A stretch of 64,000 nt of DNA, from assembly GCA_963693305.1 (NCBI GenBank), contig OY855903.1, positions 31,277,598 through 31,341,597 on the forward strand, read 5' to 3'. The notes beneath the pieces are model-generated. The model was not told the DNA's origin and did no database searches. It saw nothing but the letters and a program-made list of their open reading frames with translations. Made by a program: the position numbers and the translations under genes. The first letter of the stretch is position 1. The number at the start of each line of letters is the position of its first letter. The stretch comes from Meandrina meandrites. Lineage: Eukaryota; Cnidaria; Anthozoa; Scleractinia; Meandrinidae. This document shows, piece after piece, positions 26,101-38,289 of this stretch.

Positions 26101-28409
26101 ACTGCCCAAATCGTCGCCCAAGCGGTCCCGGAGCTCAGATCATGAGAAAATCAATTTTTACGGCCGAATCGCAATTTTCATGAAATTGGGTGCTCACTAC
26201 CCAAATCGGTGCACAAGTGGTCCCCCAACTCAGATCATGAGAAAATCAATTTTTACGGCCGAATCGCAATTTTCATGAAATTGGGTGGTCACTGCCCAAA
26301 TCGGTGCACAAGCGGTCCCCGAGCTCAGATCATGAGAAAATCAATTTTTACGGCCGAATCGCAATTTTCATGAAATTGGGTGCTCACTGCCCAAATCGTC
26401 GCCCAAGCGGTCCCGGAGCTCAGATCATGAGAAAATCAATTTTTACGGCCGAATCGCAATTTTCATGAAATTGGGTGCTCACTACCCAAATCGGCGCCCA
26501 AGCGGTCCCGGAGCTCAGATTATGAGAAAATCAATTTTTATGGCCGAATCGCTATTTTCATGAAATTGGGTGCTCACTGCCCAAATCGTCGCCCAAGCGG
26601 TCCCCGAGCTCAGATCATGAGAAAATCAATTTTTACGGCCGAATCGCAATTTTCATGAAATTGGGTGCTCACTACCCAAATCGGTGCACAAGTGGTCCCC
26701 CAACTCAGATCATGAGAAAATCAATTTTTACGGCCGAATCGCAATTTTCATGAAATTGGGTGGTCACTGCCCAAATCGGTGCACAAGCGGTCCCCGAGCT
26801 CAGATCATGAGAAAATCAATTTTTACGGCCGAATCGCAATTTTCATGAAATTGGGTGCTCACTGCCCAAATCGGCGCACAAGCGGTCCCCGAGCTCAGAT
26901 CATGAGAAAATCAATTTTTACGGCCGAATGGCAATTTTCATGAAATTGGGTGCTGACTGCCAAAATCGGCGCACAAGCGGTCCCCGAGCTCAGATCATGA
27001 GAAAATCAATTTTTACGGCCGAATCGCAATTTTCATGAAATTGGGTGCTCACTACCCAAATCGGTGCACAAGCGGTCCCCGAGCTCAGATCATGAGAAAA
27101 TCAATTTTTACGGCCGAATCGCAATTTTCATGAAATTGGGTGCTCACTGCCCAAATCGGCGCACAAGCGGTCCCCGAGCTCAGATCATTAGAAAATCAAT
27201 TTTTACGGCCGAATCGCAATTTTCATGAAATTGGGTGCTCACTGCCCAAATCGGTGCACAAGCGGTCCCCGAGCTCAGATCATGAGAAAATCAATTTTTA
27301 CGGCCGAATCGCAATTTTCATGAAATTGGGTGCTCACTACCCAAATCGGCGCCCAAGCGCTCCCGGAGCTCAGATTATGAGAAAATCAATTTTTACGGCC
27401 GAATCGCTATTTTCATGAAATTGGGTGCTCACTGCCCAAATCGTCGCCCAAGCGGTCCCGGAGCTCAGATCATGAGAAAATCAATTTTTACGGCCGAATC
27501 GCAATTTTCATGAAATTGGGTGCTCACTGCCCAAATCGGCGCACAAGCGGTCCCCGAGCTCAGATCATGAGAAAATCAATTTTTACGGCCGAATCGCAAT
27601 TTTCATGAAATTGGGTGCTGACTGCCAAAATCGGCGCACAAGCGGTCCCCGATCTCAGATCATGAGAAAATCAATTTTTACGGCCGAATCGCAATTTTCA
27701 TGAAATTGGGTGCTCACTACCCAAATCGGTGCACAAGCGGTCCCCGAGCTCAGATCATGAGAAAATCAATTTTTACGGCCGAATCGCAATTTTCATGAAA
27801 TTGGGTGCTCACTGCCCAAATCGGCGCACAAGCGGTCCCCGAGCTCAGATCATGAGAAAATCAATTTTTACGGCCGAATCGCAATTTTCATGAAATTGGG
27901 TGCTCACTGCCCAAATCGGCCCTCAAGCGGTCCCCGAGCTCAGATCATGAGAAAATCAATTTTTACGGCCGAATCGCAATTTTCATGAAATTGGGTGCTC
28001 ACTGCCCAAATCGGCGCACAAGCGGTCCCCGAGCTCAGATCATGAGAAAATCAATTTTTACGGCCGAATCGCAATTTTCATGAAATTGAGTGCTCACTGC
28101 CCAAATCGGCGCACAAGCGGTCCCCGAGCTCAGATCATGAGAAAATCAATTTTTACGGCCGAATCGCAATTTTCATGAAATTGGGTGCTCACTGTTCAAA
28201 TCGGCGCACAAGCGGTCCCCGAGCTCAGATCATGAGAAAATCAATTTTTACGGCCGAATCGCAATTTTCATGAAATTGGGTGCTCACTGCCCAAATCGGC
28301 GTAAAAGCGGTCCCGGAGCTCAGATCATGAGAAAATCAATTTTTACGGCCGAATCGCAATTTTCATGAAATTGGGTGCTCACTACCCAAATCGGCGCAAA
28401 AGCGGTCTT
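23181..28409. repeat. Mosaic satellite segment, 55 monomers
   Basis: This holds monomers only. It carries two copies of the TTTTAATGAAA monomer followed by GAAAATAAATTTTTCC (near 24085 and 25702), the marker of the arrangement also found near 1000, 54772 and 60852. About 26136-28643 repeats about 1721-4228 at an offset of 24415 bp, including the TCTTCGAGCTCAGG pair (3991 and 28406). From about 27651 the order also matches 32591 onward, so the 52-monomer register described for 28410-38289 extends left with a few base differences (GGTGCTC versus GATGTTC near 27896/32836; TCTTC versus TCCCC at 28406/33346). Confidence 0.78.
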
Positions 28410-31400
28410 CGAGCTCAGGTCATGAGAAAATCAATTTTTACGGCCGAATCGCAATTTTCATGAAATTGGGTGCTCACTGCCCAAATCGGCGCACAAGCGG
28501 TCCCCGAGCTCAGATCATGAGAAAATCAATTTTTACGGCCGAATCGCAATTTTCATGAAATTGGGTGCTCACTGCCCAAATCGGCGCACAAGCGGTCCCC
28601 CAGCTCAGATCATGAGAAAATCAATTTTTACGGCCGAATCGCAATTTTCATGAAATTGGGTGCTCACTGCCCAAATCGTCGCCCAAGCGGTCCCCGAGCT
28701 CAGATCATGAGAAAATCAATTTTTACGGCCGAATCGCAATTTTCATGAAATTGGGTTTTCACTGCCCAAATCGGCGCACAAGCGGTCCCCGAGCTCAGAT
28801 CATGAGAAAATCAGTTTTTACTGCCGAATCGCAATTTTCATGAAATTGGGTGCTGACTGCCAAAATCGGCGCACAAGCGGTCCCCGAGCTCAGATCATGA
28901 GAAAATCAATTTTTACGGCCGAATCGCACTTTTCATGAAATTGGGTGCTGACTGCCAAAATCGGCGCACAAGCGGTCCCCGAGCTCAGATCATGAGAAAA
29001 TCAATTTTTACGGCCGAATCGCAATTTTCATGAAATTGGGTGCTGACTGCCAAAATCGGCGCACAAGCGGTCCCCGAGCTCAGATCATGAGAAAATCAAT
29101 TTTTACGGCCGAATCGCAATTTTCATGAAATTGGGTGCTCACTGCCAAAGTCGGCGCACAAGCGGTCCCCGAGCTCAGATCATGAGAAAATCAATTTTTA
29201 CGGCCGAATCGCAATTTTCATGAAATTGGGTGCTCACTGCCCAAATCGGCGCACAAGCGGTCCCCGAGCTCAGATCATGAGAAAATGAATTTTTACGGCC
29301 GAATGGCAATTTTCATGAAATTGGGTGCTGACTGCCAAAATCGGCGCACAAGCGGTCCCCGAGCTCAGATCATGAGAAAATCAATTTTTACGGCCGAATC
29401 ACAATTTTCATGAAATTGGGTGCTCACTACCCAAATCGGTGCACAAGCGGTCCCCGAGCTCAGATCATGAGAAAATCAATTTTTACGGCCGAATCGCAAT
29501 TTTCATGAAATTGGGTGCTCACTGCCCAAATCGGCGCACAAGCGGTCCCCGAGCTCAGATCATTAGAAAATCAATTTTTACGGCCGAATCGCAATTTTCA
29601 TGAAATTGGGTGCTCACTGCCAAAGTCGGCGCACAAGCGGTCCCCGAGCTCAGATCATGAGAAAATCAATTTTTACGGCCGAATCGCAATTTTCATGAAA
29701 TTGGGTGCTCACTGCCCAAATCGGCGCACAAGCGGTCCCCGAGCTCAGATCATGAGAAAATGAATTTTTACGGCCGAATGGCAATTTTCATGAAATTGGG
29801 TGCTGACTGCCAAAATCGGCGCACAAGCGGTCCCCGAGCTCAGATCATGAGAAAATCAATTTTTACGGCCGAATCACAATTTTCATGAAATTGGGTGCTC
29901 ACTACCCAAATCGGTGCACAAGCGGTCCCCGAGCTCAGATCATGAGAAAATCAATTTTTACGGCCGAATCGCAATTTTCATGAAATTGGGTGCTCACTGC
30001 CCAAATCGGCGCACAAGCGGTCCCCGAGCTCAGATCATTAGAAAATCAATTTTTACGGCCGAATCGCAATTTTCATGAAATTGGGTGCTCACTGCCCAAA
30101 TCGGTGCACAAGCGGTCCCCGAGCTCAGATCATGAGAAAATCAATTTTTACGGCCGAATCGCAATTTTCATGAAATTGGGTGCTCACTACCCAAATCGGC
30201 GCCCAAGCGCTCCCGGAGCTCAGATTATGAGAAAATCAATTTTTACGGCCGAATCGCTATTTTCATGAAATTGGGTGCTCACTGCCCAAATCGTCGCCCA
30301 AGCGGTCCCGGAGCTCAGATAATGAGAAAATCAATTTTTACGGCCGAATCGCAATTTTCATGAAATTGGGTTCTCACTGCCCAAATCGGCGCACAAGCGG
30401 TCCCCGAGCTCAGATCATGAGAAAATCAATTTTTACGGCCGAATCGCAATTTTCATGAAATTGGGTGCTCACTGCCCAAATCGGCGCATGAGCGGTCCCC
30501 AAGCTCAGATCATGAGAAAATCAATTTTTACGGCCGAATCGCAATTTTCATGAAATTGGGTGCTCACTGCCCAAATCGGCGCACAAGCGGTCCCCGAGCT
30601 CAGATCATGAGAAAATCAATTTTTACGGCCGAATCGCAATTTTCATGAAATTGGGTTTTCACTGCCCAAATCGGCGCACAAGCGGTCCCCGAGCTCAGAT
30701 CATGAGAAAATCAGTTTTTACTGCCGAATCGCAATTTTCATGAAATTGGGTGCTGACTGCCAAAATCGGCGCAGAAGCGGTCCCCGAGCTCAGATCATGA
30801 GAAAATCAATTTTTACGGCCGAATCGCACTTTTCATGAAATTGGGTGCTGACTGCCAAAATCGGCGCACAAGCGGTCCCCGAGCTCAGATCATGAGAAAA
30901 TCAATTTTTACGGCCGAATCGCAATTTTCATGAAATTGGGTGCTGACTGCCAAAATCGGCGCACAAGCGGTCCCCGAGCTCAGATCATGAGAAAATCAAT
31001 TTTTACGGCCGAATCGCAATTTTCATGAAATTGGGTGCTGACTGCCAAAGTCGGCGCACAAGCGGTCCCCGAGCTCAGATCATGACAAAATCAATTTTTA
31101 CGGCCGAATCGTAATTTTCAAGAAATTGGGTGCTCACTGCCCAAATCGGCGCACAAGCGGTCCCCGAGCTCAGATCATGAGAAAATCAATTTTTACGGCC
31201 GAATCGCAATTTTCATGAAATTGGGTGCTCACTGCCTAAATCGGCGCACAAGCGGTCCCCGAGCTCAGATCATTAGAAAATCAATTTTTACGGCCGAATC
31301 GCAATTTTCATGAAATTGGGTGGTCACTGCCCAAATCGGTGCACAAGCGGTCCCCGAGCTCACATCATGAGAAAATCAATTTTTACGGCCGAATCGCAAT

Positions 31401-33349
31401 TTTCATGAAATTGGGTGCTCACTGCCCAAATCGGCGCACAAGCGGTCCCCGAGCTCAGATCATTAGAAAATCAATTTTTACGGCCGAATCGCAATTTTCA
31501 TGAAATTGGGTGCTCACTGCCCAAATCGGTGCACAAGCGGTCCCCGAGCTCAGATCATGAGAAAATCAATTTTTACGGCCGAATCGCAATTTTCATGAAA
31601 TTGGGTGCTCACTACCCAAATCGGCGCCCAAGCGGTCCCGTAGCTCAGATTATGAGAAAATCAATTTTTACGGCCGAATCGCAATTTTCATGAAATTGGG
31701 TGCTGACTGCCCAAATCGGAGCCCAAGCGGTCCCGGAGCTCAGATCATGAGAAAATCAATTTTTACGGCCGAATCGCAATTTTCATGAAATTGGGTTCTC
31801 ACTGCCCAAATCGGTGCACAAGCGGTCCCCGAGCTCAGATCATGAGAAAATCAATTTTTACGGCCGAATCGCAATTTTCATGAAATTGGGTGCTCACTAC
31901 CCAAATCGGTGCACAAGCGGTCCCCCAACTCAGATCATGAGAAAATCAATTTTTACGGCCGAATCGCAATTTTCATGAAATTGGGTGGTCACTGCCCAAA
32001 TCGGTGCACAAGCGGTCCCCGAGCTCAGATCATGAGAAAATCAATTTTTACGGCCGAATCGCAATTTTCATGAAATTGGGTGCTCACTGCCCAAATCGGC
32101 GCACAAGCGGTCCCCGAGCTCAGATCATGAGAAAATCAATTTTTACGGCCGAATGGCAATTTTCATGAAATTGGGTGCTGACTGCCAAAATCGGCGCGCA
32201 AGCGGTCCCCGAGCTCAGATCATGAGAAAATCAATTTTTACGGCCGAATCGCAATTTTCATGAAATTGGGTGCTCACTACCCAAATCGGTGCACAAGCGG
32301 TCCCCGAGCTCAGATCATGAGAAAATCAATTTTTACGGCCGAATCGCAATTTTCATGAAATTGGGTGCTCACTGCCCAAATCGGCGCACAAGCGGTCCCC
32401 GAGCTCAGATCATTAGAAAATCAATTTTTACGGCCGAATCGCAATTTTCATGAAATTGGGTGCTCACTGCCCAAATCGGTGCACAAGCGGTCCCCGAGCT
32501 CAGATCATGAGAAAATCAATTTTTACGGCCGAATCGCAATTTTCATGAAATTGGGTGCTCACTGCCCAAATCGGCGCATGAGCGGTCCCCAAGCTCAGAT
32601 CATGAGAAAATCAATTTTTACGGCCGAATCGCAATTTTCATGAAATTGGGTGCTCACTACCCAAATCGGTGCACAAGCGGTCCCCGAGCTCAGATCATGA
32701 GAAAATCAATTTTTACGGCCGAATCGCAATTTTCATGAAATTGGGTGCTCACTGCCCAAATCGGCGCACAAGCGGTCCCCGAGCTCAGATCATGAGAAAA
32801 TCAATTTTTACGGCCGAATCGCAATTTTCATGAAATTGGATGTTCACTGCCCAAATCGGCCCTCAAGCGGTCCCCGAGCTCAGATCATGAGAAAATCAAT
32901 TTTTACGGCCGAATCGCAATTTTCATGAAATTGGGTGCTCACTGCCCAAATCGGCGCACAAGCGGTCCCCGAGCTCAGATCATGAGAAAATCAATTTTTA
33001 CGGCCGAATCGCAATTTTCATGAAATTGAGTGCTCACTGCCCAAATCGGCGCACAAGCGGTCCCCGAGCTCAGATCATGAGAAAATCAATTTTTACGGCC
33101 GAATCGCAATTTTCATGAAATTGGGTGCTCACTGTTCAAATCGGCGCACAAGCGGTCCCCGAGCTCAGATCATGAGAAAATCAATTTTTACGGCCGAATC
33201 GCAATTTTCATGAAATTGGGTGCTCACTGCCCAAATCGGCGTAAAAGCGGTCCCGGAGCTCAGATCATGAGAAAATCAATTTTTACGGCCGAATCGCAAT
33301 TTTCATGAAATTGGGTGCTCACTACCCAAATCGGCGCAAAAGCGGTCCC
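28410..33349. repeat. 4940-bp (52-monomer) HOR unit, copy 1
   Basis: Private variants recur 4940 bp later: GCTCAGATAATGAG near 30316 and 35256, GGCGCAGAAGCGG near 30769 and 35709, GGCGCGCAAGCGG near 32194 and 37134, and TTGGATGTTC near 32836 and 37776. The unit contains the doubled 475-bp block at 29071-30020 and a complete 1425-bp unit at 30591-32015. The left edge is set by TCTTC at 28406, which is TCCCC at 33346. Without the extra 475-bp copy the unit would be 47 monomers long. Confidence 0.88.
29071..30020. repeat. 475-bp unit in tandem inside the 4940-bp HOR (copy 1)
   Basis: The five monomers 29071-29545 are repeated at 29546-30020. The marker ACTGCCAAAG occurs at 29141 and 29616, exactly 475 bp apart, followed in both by GAAAATGAAT with GAATGGCAAT, GAATCACAAT, and a monomer leading into a CATTAGA head. 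Other parts of the window hold only one copy (for example near 4.5-5.0 kb), so this is a local 5-monomer duplication. It places ACTGCCAAAG directly after CATTAGA and so ends the frame that opens at 29515 at 82 codons. Confidence 0.87.
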
Positions 33350-36300
33350 CGAGCTCAGGTCATGAGAAAATCAATTTTTACGGCCGAATCGCAATTTTCA
33401 TGAAATTGGGTGCTCACTGCCCAAATCGGCGCACAAGCGGTCCCCGAGCTCAGATCATGAGAAAATCAATTTTTACGGCCGAATCGCAATTTTCATGAAA
33501 TTGGGTGCTCACTGCCCAAATCGGCGCACAAGCGGTCCCCCAGCTCAGATCATGAGAAAATCAATTTTTACGGCCGAATCGCAATTTTCATGAAATTGGG
33601 TGCTCACTGCCCAAATCGTCGCCCAAGCGGTCCCCGAGCTCAGATCATGAGAAAATCAATTTTTACGGCCGAATCGCAATTTTCATGAAATTGGGTTTTC
33701 ACTGCCCAAATCGGCGCACAAGCGGTCCCCGAGCTCAGATCATGAGAAAATCAGTTTTTACTGCCGAATCGCAATTTTCATGAAATTGGGTGCTGACTGC
33801 CAAAATCGGCGCACAAGCGGTCCCCGAGCTCAGATCATGAGAAAATCAATTTTTACGGCCGAATCGCACTTTTCATGAAATTGGGTGCTGACTGCCAAAA
33901 TCGGCGCACAAGCGGTCCCCGAGCTCAGATCATGAGAAAATCAATTTTTACGGCCGAATCGCAATTTTCATGAAATTGGGTGCTGACTGCCAAAATCGGC
34001 GCACAAGCGGTCCCCGAGCTCAGATCATGAGAAAATCAATTTTTACGGCCGAATCGCAATTTTCATGAAATTGGGTGCTCACTGCCAAAGTCGGCGCACA
34101 AGCGGTCCCCGAGCTCAGATCATGAGAAAATCAATTTTTACGGCCGAATCGCAATTTTCATGAAATTGGGTGCTCACTGCCCAAATCGGCGCACAAGCGG
34201 TCCCCGAGCTCAGATCATGAGAAAATGAATTTTTACGGCCGAATGGCAATTTTCATGAAATTGGGTGCTGACTGCCAAAATCGGCGCACAAGCGGTCCCC
34301 GAGCTCAGATCATGAGAAAATCAATTTTTACGGCCGAATCACAATTTTCATGAAATTGGGTGCTCACTACCCAAATCGGTGCACAAGCGGTCCCCGAGCT
34401 CAGATCATGAGAAAATCAATTTTTACGGCCGAATCGCAATTTTCATGAAATTGGGTGCTCACTGCCCAAATCGGCGCACAAGCGGTCCCCGAGCTCAGAT
34501 CATTAGAAAATCAATTTTTACGGCCGAATCGCAATTTTCATGAAATTGGGTGCTCACTGCCAAAGTCGGCGCACAAGCGGTCCCCGAGCTCAGATCATGA
34601 GAAAATCAATTTTTACGGCCGAATCGCAATTTTCATGAAATTGGGTGCTCACTGCCCAAATCGGCGCACAAGCGGTCCCCGAGCTCAGATCATGAGAAAA
34701 TGAATTTTTACGGCCGAATGGCAATTTTCATGAAATTGGGTGCTGACTGCCAAAATCGGCGCACAAGCGGTCCCCGAGCTCAGATCATGAGAAAATCAAT
34801 TTTTACGGCCGAATCACAATTTTCATGAAATTGGGTGCTCACTACCCAAATCGGTGCACAAGCGGTCCCCGAGCTCAGATCATGAGAAAATCAATTTTTA
34901 CGGCCGAATCGCAATTTTCATGAAATTGGGTGCTCACTGCCCAAATCGGCGCACAAGCGGTCCCCGAGCTCAGATCATTAGAAAATCAATTTTTACGGCC
35001 GAATCGCAATTTTCATGAAATTGGGTGCTCACTGCCCAAATCGGTGCACAAGCGGTCCCCGAGCTCAGATCATGAGAAAATCAATTTTTACGGCCGAATC
35101 GCAATTTTCATGAAATTGGGTGCTCACTACCCAAATCGGCGCCCAAGCGCTCCCGGAGCTCAGATTATGAGAAAATCAATTTTTACGGCCGAATCGCTAT
35201 TTTCATGAAATTGGGTGCTCACTGCCCAAATCGTCGCCCAAGCGGTCCCGGAGCTCAGATAATGAGAAAATCAATTTTTACGGCCGAATCGCAATTTTCA
35301 TGAAATTGGGTTCTCACTGCCCAAATCGGCGCACAAGCGGTCCCCGAGCTCAGATCATGAGAAAATCAATTTTTACGGCCGAATCGCAATTTTCATGAAA
35401 TTGGGTGCTCACTGCCCAAATCGGCGCATGAGCGGTCCCCAAGCTCAGATCATGAGAAAATCAATTTTTACGGCCGAATCGCAATTTTCATGAAATTGGG
35501 TGCTCACTGCCCAAATCGGCGCACAAGCGGTCCCCGAGCTCAGATCATGAGAAAATCAATTTTTACGGCCGAATCGCAATTTTCATGAAATTGGGTTTTC
35601 ACTGCCCAAATCGGCGCACAAGCGGTCCCCGAGCTCAGATCATGAGAAAATCAGTTTTTACTGCCGAATCGCAATTTTCATGAAATTGGGTGCTGACTGC
35701 CAAAATCGGCGCAGAAGCGGTCCCCGAGCTCAGATCATGAGAAAATCAATTTTTACGGCCGAATCGCACTTTTCATGAAATTGGGTGCTGACTGCCAAAA
35801 TCGGCGCACAAGCGGTCCCCGAGCTCAGATCATGAGAAAATCAATTTTTACGGCCGAATCGCAATTTTCATGAAATTGGGTGCTGACTGCCAAAATCGGC
35901 GCACAAGCGGTCCCCGAGCTCAGATCATGAGAAAATCAATTTTTACGGCCGAATCGCAATTTTCATGAAATTGGGTGCTGACTGCCAAAGTCGGCGCACA
36001 AGCGGTCCCCGAGCTCAGATCATGACAAAATCAATTTTTACGGCCGAATCGTAATTTTCAAGAAATTGGGTGCTCACTGCCCAAATCGGCGCACAAGCGG
36101 TCCCCGAGCTCAGATCATGAGAAAATCAATTTTTACGGCCGAATCGCAATTTTCATGAAATTGGGTGCTCACTGCCTAAATCGGCGCACAAGCGGTCCCC
36201 GAGCTCAGATCATTAGAAAATCAATTTTTACGGCCGAATCGCAATTTTCATGAAATTGGGTGGTCACTGCCCAAATCGGTGCACAAGCGGTCCCCGAGCT

Positions 36301-38289
36301 CACATCATGAGAAAATCAATTTTTACGGCCGAATCGCAATTTTCATGAAATTGGGTGCTCACTGCCCAAATCGGCGCACAAGCGGTCCCCGAGCTCAGAT
36401 CATTAGAAAATCAATTTTTACGGCCGAATCGCAATTTTCATGAAATTGGGTGCTCACTGCCCAAATCGGTGCACAAGCGGTCCCCGAGCTCAGATCATGA
36501 GAAAATCAATTTTTACGGCCGAATCGCAATTTTCATGAAATTGGGTGCTCACTACCCAAATCGGCGCCCAAGCGGTCCCGTAGCTCAGATTATGAGAAAA
36601 TCAATTTTTACGGCCGAATCGCAATTTTCAAGAAATTGGGTGCTGACTGCCCAAATCGGAGCCCAAGCGGTCCCGGAGCTCAGATCATGAGAAAATCAAT
36701 TTTTACGGCCGAATCGCAATTTTCATGAAATTGGGTTCTCACTGCCCAAATCGGTGCACAAGCGGTCCCCGAGCTCAGATCATGAGAAAATCAATTTTTA
36801 CGGCCGAATCGCAATTTTCATGAAATTGGGTGCTCACTACCCAAATCGGTGCACAAGCGGTCCCCCAACTCAGATCATGAGAAAATCAATTTTTACGGCC
36901 GAATCGCAATTTTCATGAAATTGGGTGGTCACTGCCCAAATCGGTGCACAAGCGGTCCCCGAGCTCAGATCATGAGAAAATCAATTTTTACGGCCGAATC
37001 GCAATTTTCATGAAATTGGGTGCTCACTGCCCAAATCGGCGCACAAGCGGTCCCCGAGCTCAGATCATGAGAAAATCAATTTTTACGGCCGAATGGCAAT
37101 TTTCATGAAATTGGGTGCTGACTGCCAAAATCGGCGCGCAAGCGGTCCCCGAGCTCAGATCATGAGAAAATCAATTTTTACGGCCGAATCGCAATTTTCA
37201 TGAAATTGGGTGCTCACTACCCAAATCGGTGCACAAGCGGTCCCCGAGCTCAGATCATGAGAAAATCAATTTTTACGGCCGAATCGCAATTTTCATGAAA
37301 TTGGGTGCTCACTGCCCAAATCGGCGCACAAGCGGTCCCCGAGCTCAGATCATTAGAAAATCAATTTTTACGGCCGAATCGCAATTTTCATGAAATTGGG
37401 TGCTCACTGCCCAAATCGGTGCACAAGCGGTCCCCGAGCTCAGATCATGAGAAAATCAATTTTTACGGCCGAATCGCAATTTTCATGAAATTGGGTGCTC
37501 ACTGCCCAAATCGGCGCATGAGCGGTCCCCAAGCTCAGATCATGAGAAAATCAATTTTTACGGCCGAATCGCAATTTTCATGAAATTGGGTGCTCACTAC
37601 CCAAATCGGTGCACAAGCGGTCCCCGAGCTCAGATCATGAGAAAATCAATTTTTACGGCCGAATCGCAATTTTCATGAAATTGGGTGCTCACTGCCCAAA
37701 TCGGCGCACAAGCGGTCCCCGAGCTCAGATCATGAGAAAATCAATTTTTACGGCCGAATCGCAATTTTCATGAAATTGGATGTTCACTGCCCAAATCGGC
37801 CCTCAAGCGGTCCCCGAGCTCAGATCATGAGAAAATCAATTTTTACGGCCGAATCGCAATTTTCATGAAATTGGGTGCTCACTGCCCAAATCGGCGCACA
37901 AGCGGTCCCCGAGCTCAGATCATGAGAAAATCAATTTTTACGGCCGAATCGCAATTTTCATGAAATTGAGTGCTCACTGCCCAAATCGGCGCACAAGCGG
38001 TCCCCGAGCTCAGATCATGAGAAAATCAATTTTTACGGCCGAATCGCAATTTTCATGAAATTGGGTGCTCACTGTTCAAATCGGCGCACAAGCGGTCCCC
38101 GAGCTCAGATCATGAGAAAATCAATTTTTACGGCCGAATCGCAATTTTCATGAAATTGGGTGCTCACTGCCCAAATCGGCGTAAAAGCGGTCCCGGAGCT
38201 CAGATCATGAGAAAATCAATTTTTACGGCCGAATCGCAATTTTCATGAAATTGGGTGCTCACTACCCAAATCGGCGCAAAAGCGGTCCC
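33350..38289. repeat. 4940-bp (52-monomer) HOR unit, copy 2
   Basis: This is nearly identical to 28410-33349. The only difference I noticed is at 36631, where a TCATGA has become TCAAGA; that removes a TGA and gives the longest open frame in the window (36355-36690, 111 codons). The match at this offset continues to about 38446, where a TTGGGTTTTC monomer stands in place of the TTGGGTGCTC copy expected. Confidence 0.88.
34011..34960. repeat. 475-bp unit in tandem inside the 4940-bp HOR (copy 2)
   Basis: This is the same doubled unit as at 29071-30020, shifted by 4940 bp (halves 34011-34485 and 34486-34960; ACTGCCAAAG at 34081 and 34556). The 475-bp duplication therefore happened before the 4940-bp one. 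Confidence 0.87.
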
